Under the pieces are notes generated by a model, which worked only from the letters and a program-made list of their open reading frames with translations, ran no database searches and had not been told where the DNA came from. 64,000 nt of DNA, taken from NCBI GenBank assembly GCA_900708905.1, contig CAADRB010000021.1, forward strand, positions 956,258 to 1,020,257. Reading direction: 5' to 3'. Source of the DNA: Hymenolepis diminuta. Taxonomy: Eukaryota > Platyhelminthes > Cestoda > Cyclophyllidea > Hymenolepididae. Made by a program: the position numbers and the translations under genes. Of the stretch, positions 37,790 to 50,300 are shown in pieces (positions within the stretch are counted from its first letter, which is position 1; every line of letters starts with the position of its first letter).

Positions 37790-37791
37790 CT
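37790..37791 (-). promoter_or_regulatory. Splice acceptor AG just before the TIF1-like start codon
   Basis: On the minus strand a T-rich stretch ends in GGTCAG, two bases before the ATG at 37787-37785. It is a candidate spliced-leader acceptor or 5'-UTR intron end, like those before delta-tubulin and TRAPPC10. Confidence 0.4.
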
Positions 37792-38368
37792 GACCAAATA
37801 ATTAAAAAGAATAAGCAAATTTGCTCAAGGTTAGACTTTACGGAAGAAGGCGGCTAAATTTAAACTGTTAAAACACGGACCAGATGTCAATCTCAAGATG
37901 TGTTGTCTTTAAACGTTAAAATAAAATTTAATTTCACCAAATATCTTACAATTACTCAATTAATTAATTGATTAATCATACTAATAATTGAAAGAGACAT
38001 GAATGAGGTCAACAACCGTTTAATTTCATGAAGTTACAAGATGGTAAACATATTTACAATTCATAAGTACCAACTTTATAATTTTACTTCTGTAAAGAGT
38101 GGGCATAAAATCCTTAAAAATTAACCATCAAATGTTGATAACATTGTCTTTTCTTATCAAATCCATACATGTCCAATTATCAAAAAGAGTGATGTGAATT
38201 TTTAATTTATGAATCATATAATGAGTCTGGCTTCTGATTTCAAATAAATGTGCATTTTTCTATCATATAACTTATTTCTTTTCAATGATCTTTTGCGTAA
38301 ACATTTTTAACCAATGAGTGTACGGGGTTTCATATGACCGGTTATTTAATTGAAGGAATCAACATCGC

Positions 38369-38370
38369 AG
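38369..38370 (+). promoter_or_regulatory. Splice acceptor AG just before the TRAPPC10 start codon
   Basis: CATCGCAG ends three bases before the ATG at 38374. The upstream pyrimidine tract is weak, so this is the poorest of the three candidates. Same interpretation: trans-splice acceptor or 5'-UTR intron end. Confidence 0.3.
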
Positions 38371-38373
38371 AAT

Positions 38374-41300
38374 ATGAATCTTGAGAATCGACCTATAATA
38401 TATTGTGAGTATATGCATCTAGCACGTTATAAAGCCTTATACACTCTAAATCATGAATCCTTAAAATAAATTTTTAATTACCTTATAATTTAGGTTCTTA
38501 CCATTAATTCTACCGTATTGTATTTACCATTTTCGAATGATTATCTGTGTGCAAAAACAATTTTTTAAGCTAGAATTTATTTATATTAGTGTTGTAAGTA
38601 TGTAGTTATTCTCTTTTAATTCAACAAAGTTATACATTATTGTCCAGACATTGATATTTTATCATTTATTTTGATCCTGCCCTCTTATGTTTACCTTATA
38701 ACATCTTATTATACAGATTATGGAGACGATTCTGCTACAGAACACGTTAAAGAGTTTCAGTCATCCGTTTTTTCTGCAGAACCGGTTCAATGGAGTCGTA
38801 GATCCCGTGATCCACCACAAAGTGTCCATGTTGATCCGAATTTTATGCCACTTAACATTTTTCCACATGAATCAAACGGCCTGATAACTCCTTCTTCCCA
38901 TCCAGCTGTATATATCTTCCTCTGCCCAAATGTAAGTTATCTTAGCTACTATATTTTATCCATATCATCCATATATAATGATCCATTTTCTAACATTCAG
39001 GATCCCGATTATTATTCTAACAAAGGCAAGCAGGCATTTGGACACTGGATCAGTTTTATCACTAACATAAACATAAAAGAGTGGCTTGTAATTATAATTA
39101 CCGATAAATCAAAAAGAGTCTCTTTCAGAAACTCCATTATGACAAGGCTCAAACATGACTTTTCCATCGATTTCACGGACCAGTAAGATTGGACTTTGAT
39201 TCCTGCATTTTTTCTATGCTTATCCGCCAAAAGTCATGCCTACTGTTTTCCAAGTATCACTTACACTTATGAATTCATTTTTTGCAGCCTGCAAGAACTT
39301 CCGAGTGATTACGACTCCCTTCCGGGAACTCTACAAATTCTCAACACAAAGCTTCGAAGTGCGGTCATTCGAGTCTTCAATAGTACTCTGGATGAAATGG
39401 ACCAAAAATCTGCTTTTCTGCTTCAAAGTTGTCACGAAAAGGACTGGGATTTTATGGAATATTATCAATGCTTGGTAAGTGTTACTGTTTGCATCGAAAT
39501 TTTGTGTTCCTAGATTTAATGAAACTTTGATGTTTTCTATTATTTATTTACTGTTTTCAAAGCAAACTCAAAATTTACTTTGATAAATGTAGAATTTGGA
39601 CATATTTATGTGAAAATTAGTTCTATCTCTGTTAAAGTTTAAAAGTATGAGTGAATGAATAATACGACTTTTCAGTTATGTTTCATGGTCTCAGTTTGAG
39701 AAGTTTATTGATTTTCTTTCGGGTTATTAATCACCTAACATTCCTAAAGTTTCCCTGATTTCACTAATGGGCAGGGTTTATACTTGAAAAAGTTAATTTT
39801 TTTATATTCTAATAAATAAGCATTCCTTTTCGAATTTCTTGCTCTGTCAGCATGGGTTATAGGTATAAAAATTTTGCCTATTTGAAAAGCTCTCAAACGT
39901 TAGCCTCTTCAAACGAGATAGTTTCAGTTAAGAAAAACATTTCATCGTGTTTTGACAATTTATAACTATAATAAGTGACGTAAGATGATCAGGGTTATTG
40001 CATTAAACCTTTTACCCATACTATTTTTCTAAATTAAGTTGGTTCTTTTGCCTCCCTCTAATAAATCTCTTACGGACTAATTTGTCAGATATCAAATGCA
40101 AGTTCCTAGGGAAAATTCATTTTTGTTTCGCGTTTTCGAGTATTAAAATTTCTCACTTTCAGAGTGCTAAAATTCTACATCTGAATGCATTTTCAGGCAA
40201 CATTAACATTTTTGACTTTTGCATGCCACAGATTAATGTAGCGTGCTGTAGTAGAACTTTTCTCTATTTCTGTTTATTAGCATTAAGAAGTATGTGTTTC
40301 TCTAGGTAGTCATGGCTTTATTTTACAGTCCACAATTTGAATCTGAAAACATAATGAGGTTTAAAGGCTTTTTAACCCGATTTATTTTTCTTTTAGAGTA
40401 AAGAAATAGAAGTTGAAGTATCTGAAATAGGTCTTGATTTCATGATAAATAACTTTTAAATGATAAAGCAATAAAGGGGATAACAATCACTAGATTTCAA
40501 AGAATTCTTCTAAATATGAGCATTTTATTTTCTTGTACACTCACTAATCCCGTTCTTATTATAAAAAGAAAGTAAAAATCAGACTTCATGTTATTTATTT
40601 AAGTGATAACTATTGTGTTAAAATATACGTTAACTAGGATCAGCTACCTGCTCATGATCATTAGAAGTAGCATTAGTAGCCATCCAATTTAATCAACTAG
40701 TCGATATGCCGTTATCGGTTGGTGGTTGTTGAGGCGTTGCTTTAGCACGCACCCATTCCGTGGGAGAAAGCTGGAGGTACTATATACGCTCTTCCCTACA
40801 AAGGATTAAAATGTAAATGACTATAATTACGTTTTTCTAGTGAATTCAGAGGTGTTACATCATCCAAAGGATTTGTTGGGGTTAGAGTAACAATTAACAT
40901 CAGCAACAACACTTACAGACCTGAACACCAGGAGCTGACTAGGCCAAAATGTATTGATCAAACCACCGTGAGGATTCAGGTGGGTAAGAGGGAGATAAGG
41001 AACAAAGGCGATGAGAGGGCAGCGTAGGAGCAGGTGTATGACGAACGTGTGTCTTTGTATATGTGTGGAAATACAAAGGCAGCTCATGTGGGTCACTTAG
41101 GCATGGGTGAGTGAGGTATGAGCGCAAATGTACTTTCAAATAAAACAGAATAGTTACAGAAGAATGGAGAATCGATAGACTAGTCTAGATATGACAGATA
41201 GGGTTTTGAGTCATAGGAGAATAAAGGCGAAACATCAAAGTAGCTTCATAAAGAATGTGACCGAAGGAGTACTTTTTGGAAATACACAAAGTCATTCTTC

Positions 41301-44300
41301 AAGTTTCTTGTTCGGAGGGGCATCCTTCTTTGTAAAATGGTGCTTATTTCCTAATTTTTCAGTCATTTTTTCACGTAATGTCAGTTATATATTTGGTAAT
41401 ACGTTTAAGTAAATTATTGAGAATCTGGCAATATATTTGAAAGGCAGGAAATAATTTATAGCTGCATTTAAAGTATGCTAAGTCTTATCAGTAGGATCAC
41501 TTTCAGAACCTTGACCAAGTTAGCCCAATGAAATATCACCGTCTGACAACTGGAGCAGTTCATATTGCACCCTCCGAACTTCAGAAATATATTTCTAGTC
41601 TTTAATAAATGGTTCTGCGTCGAGATGAAAAATAAATAGAACATTACTCCGCTTTATAAATTATCTCCATGACACAAATCCTGAACAACAACTTGGATAG
41701 AATGCTAAATTAATTGAATTAATATTCTTACATCCGTTGACAAGTAGCTACTTTCTGTTCTTCTTGTTGAAAGAAATTATAAATTTTGTATTTTTAAATA
41801 TATGTACAGTATTAAATACTCATTCTACTTTATTGTACTTCTCTCATCTTCTTGCAGGGGTAATTATGAAATTATTTTTATGATGTGTGAGCAAAATTTC
41901 AGGAATTTTCCAAGCGTAGGAACTTGAGTGACAGAGACGGTAAGTCTTTCTTCAGAAGTCACGGGGTAAATTACGCATATTTTCGCCCTCACGTAATTAT
42001 CATGTAATTTTAATGTCATATTTTACTTTGTCGGTCAATTTTGCCTTCTACCTGCGCCACTTTTCCTCATCTCATGATAATCGTACTAAATCAAAGCTGC
42101 TCCCTTATTCGTTTTTTGACTCTCTCCTCTTTAGACAGAACTTATATTCTTACATTATTCTTATTAAAAAAATTCCAAAATTTAATTCCCTATCACCGGC
42201 AGTTTTTTTTTCTTACATTAAAATAAAGGAAGGTAGAAGACTGTGAAATTTTTATATTTTGAAACCTGCTTTTTATGCATAATCATAAGGCATTCATGAC
42301 TTGAGCATTGGGGAGTATTCCGTTCGGAGATATTGGTACCCAAGAGTCAAGGTTTGTAAATGTCTGCAATTTCTTAATTTCACATTTCAAAAATCATTTG
42401 CACTCTTCTTCTCAACATTGTGTTGCATATTTTATTTTTTTTAAGAATAACGTCAATAAGATTTTTCGTAAAAATATGCTCTAAAATGTCTTTTCTTTTC
42501 TAATCTAAGTCAGAATTCATTATTCCTCTAGGGACCTGATTATGTGAATTTATTTTTCAAATGTATACGAAGCGCTTTTCATCCATTAAAAATAATCGTT
42601 TTAATCCATTTTCTAATCTCGAAGACAACACGAGAATATGGTCCGTGTGATTTCATATTCCATATGACCCAATGCCCTTCTCGCTTTCAGGCTATAGCAG
42701 GATCCACTGAATCATAACAAACCTAAATGCGGCTTTACCCAGATGGTAACACATTGGCCTTGGGATTTATCTTCTGTCGCTTACTGATTTAGCTTAATTT
42801 TCTGTCTTTTTTCCCCTCTATTCTGTGAAAGATTTATCCCTCGGCCTTTAAGATGTGCATCGATTTTGTTTACTTAATTTCTTTTCATTAAACTATGCTC
42901 TGCTAAATTTGATACGTTTCCTTTCGCTGACCACCTTCTCCCTCTGATTTGATATTCTGTCACCGTCTCTATCATTTGCCTTTCTAGCAATTGTGAGGTT
43001 TGTAAGGCTTAGAAGAGCAATAGCTTTGCAAGTTTTCTCTCTCTTATTGGTACCTGGAGCCGTTAAATAAGAACCTCGGGAAACATATGACTTTATTGAG
43101 TTAACCTCATTTGTTTTGAATTCTGTAATCATACTTGATGAATGAGGGCAAACAAAGCTTAGGTGTGTAACCAATTTGTTTACGTGATGAATGATAGTGT
43201 TTTTTTTATATAAATTTTATTATTAATTTTATTAATCTAAAAGTGTAAATACGTTTACCTCTTTACTTTTTTAGGAAGAAATGTCGTCCCTCTACAGTTG
43301 CATGAGTCTCTACGATGAAGCTTTGGAGTGCATGGAGAAGGCTGACAGTTGTCTAACCAGTGAACTCTCAGAAACGCCCCAAAAAGGTTCGTTGGTCGGT
43401 TGATTAAAATAATCGTTTACCGGTAATATCACTGATAAAACCTTGAATCTCGTCCAGTCACTAAACTTACATTCGGAGGGAGTGAGCATTTGCATAAGAA
43501 AAATTGATGCTATTGACTTCTGGTGCATCTGTAACTCAGGTCTGTCAGGTTCAGGAGCACACGTTCGTTACTCATCAATGTCTGCTCAGAGGCTTTAATG
43601 ATAAAGTGCAATATTTAATATTGGTCTACCGAGAAGGTGTTCCAGGTCAATATTATTCTTCTCAAATCCAAAAAACATTCGATTGTTCCATTTATGTGAT
43701 GACATTTGAAATAATTCGTTATACAATAAAACCTAATATGCATTTATAGAGACCTGCAGATAATATCGATTTAAGTGGAGTCAGGTATTCCAAATTGACA
43801 ACAAGTAGCATGATTTAGATAACATAATAGCGATTAAATCTCAAACATCGTCAGGTAACTTTTTTGTTCGTGAAAATTGCAGTCTCAAAATGTCTAAATT
43901 CTTGAGAAATTTCTGAACTAAATTCTTCTTTTGCTAACAAAAAATGAATTGTCTCACTAGATTAGTTTGGTGTTTTTATTTCTTTGTGGGATAATAACTA
44001 TGTGTTCTAAATACAAAAAACTAAAGGCCTAAATTTTGTTTGACGCTGAAAGTAGTAACTGAACAAACATGAAGTTTATTCTTCCGCATTCAAAGGAATC
44101 GCCGTAGCTCTAATCTATTTTAATGGTCCTAAATAGTGTTGATTTCCTTCCTAATTATGTTCTTATAATAGCTTTAAATATGGGGAATGATCCTACAAAA
44201 TTAAATGAAATCTTTATAAATCACCATCTTAACAAAAATTTTCGAACAGCCAAGCCTCTTCCTGTTAAATCCCTATTTTATGATTCAGTAGTATTACTAC

Positions 44301-47300
44301 CCATAGCAAAGCAGAAAATGTAACTTTTCGTCGTGAGAAAGTGCGCTGTACACAGGGAACAAAAAAGCAGTCCTAAGGGAAGCGAGCTAAGGCAAGAGAT
44401 CAAGTAGAAGTAGAAAATGGATTCAGAGCATAAAAAGAGTCCCACTCAATTTGGTCTTTGAATTCTGATTGAACAGTTCTTACTTCTCGGGTATAGTTTA
44501 TTGCCCCGTGCTCTCTTGTTTCAATGCTCGGTTGCATCTCTCTTCAATTTGTCAAGATATAAGGGAGATTTCAATATAGCAGAAATCAGTACGGTATTTT
44601 TTAAGTAAAAAGTCATTTAATTTCCAGATTCTTTCATTATTATAATCATTTTTATAGTGATTATACTGATTCCAATAGCCTAAAAAATAACCCAACCAAA
44701 CTTAAATTAACTCCTGCCACAGGAATCACAAAATGGATCAAATGTCTACTATCAAACAGTTGTGATCGTCTAATAACCGACCCAATTATAATCTCAACCT
44801 ACGCGAATCCAGTTCGAGTAGAGTCGGTACGTCAAAAGAAAGCGAATCTCTTCGAACTACGGGCTCACATCCTCACAAGAGAGTGCTCACTTCTCCAGGC
44901 ACTTGATCGGATCTCTGAATTACCTCAGCGCGCCGTGCGAATGATCCGTCTTTGTACAAAGGAGGCAAGAGATCTCAAGGTATTTTAAAAATTTTTAATG
45001 TTTGAACTTACATTCCCATACATAACGATCTAATAAAAGTTTATGTCTGCTAGATTCCCATTCCAGCATTTCAGTTGTACTTCTGGATCTTCTTAACCTC
45101 TCTTCAAACCTTGGATATATTCCGGCGCGGGACACGCTGTGCACCAAAAACAGAAGATTTTATCAATCTTCGACGCAAATTTCTGCACATCAGCGATCTT
45201 TTGCAACAACCACCTGCAGTACCTAATGAAAATTCCTCCGCTATTAATAATAATTCTACTCTTATGAGTACAGATGAGGATTCAAATTTCCCTTCTAATG
45301 GCTCTGATTTGACTGCTTCCACCCTACTATCGGCAAGATTTAAAGCTCTGGAATCTTTGGATTTACTGGAGGATGTTTCTTTACAAACAGAAGGAACTTT
45401 TAACATTCTTGCTCGAGCAGTTCTTGCTTCTGTTGTAGCTGATGATCACGCAAAATGTGGTCGAGGAGCAACTCAAAATCAGGACCTTGTAGGAACTAGC
45501 AGATGGACAGTGGATCTCTGGCGAAGGGCTTGTGTCGCACTCTCTCGTCTCGGTCGATACGCTAATCTTTGGCCTGATCCTGCACGTAGAATGACTAGAG
45601 GAATTCGTCCAGATTCTCTCAATGGAGCTATGCTAATTTCCATCATGGATATATTTAATAATTCTGCGAGTGACAATGCTGACGCTTCTTCGAATGGTCG
45701 AATGAGTTTTGGAGGTTCCTTTGGGGCTCAACTATCCATCGCTTTTGTGTCTTCCACATCTTTTGAAGAATCCTATCGCAAATTTGCTGGGGCTTGTATA
45801 TTCTTTCAAAGTTGTTCGGGTGCTAAGCGAGCTGCTATATGCATGTCACTGGAGTTAGCAGACTTCTACCGGTTAGTTGCACCTCTCTTGTCAATTTGTT
45901 TACTTAAGCACTTAATGCAAATTTGATGAGGCATTTTAAAATGTGAGATTATATTCGAGTGAAACAAAAGAAGCTTGCTAGTATGTGCTAATCAACATAA
46001 CCATAGCAACGGTAGGTATACGCATGCTATTGGTTAGCCTGATTTCCGTAAATAAACAGCTCTGAACTGGTTTTTGCACCCTCATTGCAAATGACCTCTA
46101 ACAGTAGATTTACGAAGGATAAAAGTGTATTGATGATTATTTTTTAAAACTCAATTTTGTTTAAACTGTCGTTCCTACAGATTCGAGCTGGAACAGCGAA
46201 ATGTTGTAAATTGTATGATAATGTTAGAGAACCAATTATTATTCAAGCCATTACAGGACTGTAAAGGTTTGGAAATTCAATGACTTTAAACGTCTTATTT
46301 TCACCATTTTAATCTTTTCAAATATTTTGGTTGAGACATCGTCTATCCTTAAGCGCTTCTCCTAAAACCTCAGAGGGGTGTTTTAAGAGAAGCCCTTTCC
46401 AAACCCTAACCCGAAATGGATAATAATAGGAAAGTGCATCACATATTCTCAAATTAGGGCAGATTAATGACTCCATACTTTATAGACCAAGCCCCTCTTT
46501 CCTAACAAGTGAAGACTTTAAGGCTATGCGACTCATTATTCTACTAATGTAATATATAACGGTGTAAGATGGAATACAACTGTGTCGTTTTCAACTACTC
46601 AAACTCAGCTACCTTAAGGCAGGAATGAGGTTGAGTCTGCGAAAGAAAATTTTTTAAGAAAAGAGTGTAACCAGTAAGCTGAAAAATTGATTCCGTGGGG
46701 AGGTATAGCTCGCATTACGAGTTTTCGATAATGAGGAAACCAACAAACTGTTTAAGGATCGGGAGATGAGTCGTACTCACAAATGTCGTAAAGGCGCTAG
46801 TACAATGGATGAAAATCTATCAGTGAATCGCGATAACAGACAACAAAAATGTGGAATAAAGTCGCTACAACATTTTACGAATCTTAAAAGGGATTCAGCT
46901 GAATAATTTAATCGACATTTTGTGGTTTCAGGGATGGTGGAAACTTCTTAAAAGCCGAGGCACTATATCATCAAGCCACCAAGATCTTTTTGAAGGAATC
47001 ATGGATGGAATTGGCTACATATTCCCTCCTTCAGCAAGCGTTTTGTCAACAAGTTCAATGGAGAACGGAAAACGTCGACTCGATAGAAGCGTCTGTATTT
47101 CGGCGGTTAGTGAATACATTTTATTTGATTAATTAATGCCATCGGTTTTATTTTTAGCATTAACACGCTGGCATTATGCTCGGTCAGTCATCCATACAAT
47201 GTGGCACATAATGTATTATTTTTAATAAATCTAATGTATTTCTCATTTTCTTACTGATTACTATAAAATACTCATATATCTGGGTAAAATATTTAATAGA

Positions 47301-50300
47301 ATTAATTCAAACCTCTCGACTTTGCTGTAAACCATTGGGAAATGATTGATTTGGTCTATGGAAAAGCTCTAAGTAATTTATTTACTTTTAAAGAGTTCAG
47401 TAGTACCACATGTATACTGGACAACTGGAAATAAATGAAAGGAGAGAGGAACTAGGCAGAGAAGCTGAAGAGTGGAGGAAAGGCATCAGTACTGAGCTTG
47501 TGGAACTCGGGTTGTGATAAAGAGGGCTTATTGAGGTACGATAACCGGCCGATAGTTTCCACGATGAGCGAACCCGTAAGTCATTTTGCGCCTGCTAAAA
47601 ATATTTCATTTGGTCTCCCCCCCCCCCTCTCCCCAACTTATAGTCGATCATTCTAATTTGTCTGACCTGAATTCTAAATTTTAGGTATGTCCAAACGGCC
47701 CTAATTCTTGCAATAACACCTTCCTCAAATCTCAAACTCTGCTACGAACTTCTAAAGCGTCGAGGAGCCTACTTTGACAATCTATTTGGTGAGGGTGCTA
47801 TAGCTTCCGACTGGTCATCCCCCGAGAAGGTAACGATTCTTCCGCCTTGGTGGCCTGAAGATTGGTGGGCTCATGCGTTGGAGACAGTTGCGGAACACTA
47901 TGCACGTATCATTCCACAAGGTGTAACACCGATGTCCCCTGAAAATTTGCCACTGCATCGTCCCTTGGTACCACTTTCTGTGCGATCTCTCTGGCCGCTC
48001 TTCCGACTTCACGCTCTCGATTTAGGGGAAGCCAACCCACACACTCATCGGCAGGTTATTAGATTGCATCTCCAACTTATTGGAGTTAGACCTATACTTG
48101 TGAAGTAAGTCGTGTCCTAATTAATGGTAGTGAGTAACTTGGGCCTTTATTTTAAGCATCTTTAAGTAGATAGAAAGGATATTTCTCATTTTAATCATTC
48201 CAGTCAATTTATTCTTTTATCATAGATTCTGAAATGTGATATAAAGTTATGAAATAAAATTGAATTATTTTATATATAAATGAAATGGAGTGAACCACGT
48301 ACTCTCAAGTCTTGTTCATACATGATCTGTGTGTTTTTCTGGCTTTTGTTTTCCAAGTCCCCATGATATATAACTTTATTCTTTAAATAAATTGTGGTTG
48401 ACGTTTACGTGTTTAGCTTTAAATTGAGATGATCCCAGACGAGAAAATAAAAGGTTAATACAAGCACAACTTCATTCATCCAGATATTTAGCAGAGAACT
48501 ACCTGAATTTTGAAATTATATTAACTATATTGCTAGCGTATAGGATAGCCGTGTAGTTGTTTAAGTGAAAGCTAACAACATTTTTAGAGCAGAACACCAA
48601 GAGCTGATCAGACCAAAATGTATTACGTGAACCGCAATAAGGATTCAAGAGAGTAAGAGAGTTGGGGAACGAAGGCAGTGTTTATCTGTGTTGGAATGCA
48701 AAAGCAGTTTATATGAGTCACTTGGGCAAGGACGCGCGTGAGTATAAGTGCAGTTTGCTTCTAATGAAACGGGACGGTTATGGTGAGGGAGGTAGCGTGA
48801 ACAGGTGGAAGGGTTCCGGACATCGCCATGGCGAAGCTGAATCCTTGCAACGCTCCTTCAAGGACCACTTAATTAACTTATTCTGATAATTAAAATAAAT
48901 ACCTCGAGGGCACACAATGGTTATCCACAGGGAGCTTGAGATCACAGTAGGGTTAATCACTTCAAGCACTACTGTGAGGTTTAGATAGTTAGGTCTCAAG
49001 TATTAGTGATGACATAGATAAAAATTTCGGAAACACATAGGGATTCCTCCTTCAGCAGTACTTATAAAGAACCTAATGAGGCCAGACAATATAATGGTCA
49101 GATTTGGATTAAACTAAGGAATATCACTTAAATTTATGTTCACAACAGACTGATTATACCTTTTAGTGGGATAGAACTGCATCCGTGCTTCAATTCTAGC
49201 TTAGGTTGAAAGTCTTTTAAATTGATCTTATAAACATCTTGCATTGCTTTTAGTTACTTGAGAAGAAAATGACCTGACCTCCTTTTTAAATTAATATATC
49301 CATCGGATAAATAATGATAGGAGTGGGGATATAAAAATTTATCTAACAATAAAGCTTTTAAAATCGGCTTCTCATAGCTGACAAAAATTAAGAGAGCATA
49401 TTAAATGTGAAAATTGGCTTATTACTAACGATATCCTATAAAGGCAGTGTGAAGAGGGCAAAACCTGAAGTCGTAGAAATAAAGAGATGCCTATTTCAAC
49501 TATTCTGATAATCCGTTCATCAGCCTGTATAGAAATAAAACTGAGATATAGAGAATGAATATGGATTAATTGAGGCTTTAATGCTCTGATTGGTGTCACT
49601 AGTAATCAAAATCATTGTCTGCGTCTGTTTTGTCTATCGGTGAACGAAAAAACTGGGACCACTCTTCAGAAGTCCGATTTCAAGTCTAATTAAGTTCTCC
49701 CTTAGTCTATCTCGAATTACACCTTTTTTAGAAGTCTTATTATAGTAACGAGGCAAAAATTTTAATTCCTAATCATAAGAAAACTCTTAAATTTGTGGAA
49801 AAATACAGTAATCCGATAAAAATGAAGGAGATGGAGGTTGATGTTAAGTAAGGAACAAAGTAAGAACATCATAATAGATTTCCCTCCAATTTTGTCCAAT
49901 CAAATTGTTTGAATCTTACTCAATGGACATAGTCCAATGTACCACATTTAAATATTCCAAGTTTCTAGAATCGGACTTAATTCCCTAACTGAGTTTATCC
50001 ATAACGATGGTTTGAGTTTATTGAGCAGTTGAGTGAATGATTTTTCATGTCATCGCGGAGAAGTTGCCCCTTTTCATAACTAAAAACAGCTGAATGATAC
50101 TGGTTGGTATGGCTTTGATTTAGCAGAACTCACTGGAATTTTTTTGAGAAGGAGGCAAGTAAAGGAGTCTAATAAATATCGTAAATTTATCATATTCAAC
50201 ATATTATTCAACTTACAAACACTATTATCATCACTTATAAATGAGTTTTTGCCGTAGCAACTTAGTAAACCTACTCAGTAAAGTTGCTAAGGCTATCTTT

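Larger units (their letters stand above)
37788..38373. promoter_or_regulatory. Divergent intergenic region between TIF1-like gene and TRAPPC10
   Basis: 586 bases between two start codons that point away from each other. Strongly AT-rich and without a supported open frame. It must contain both 5' untranslated regions and probably one shared promoter. No element could be singled out. Confidence 0.5.

Noticed and set aside
42893..43174. 93-codon minus-strand frame inside TRAPPC10 intron 4
   Set aside because: No motif, no neighbouring exon on that strand, and the intron is fully explained by the TRAPPC10 splice sites.
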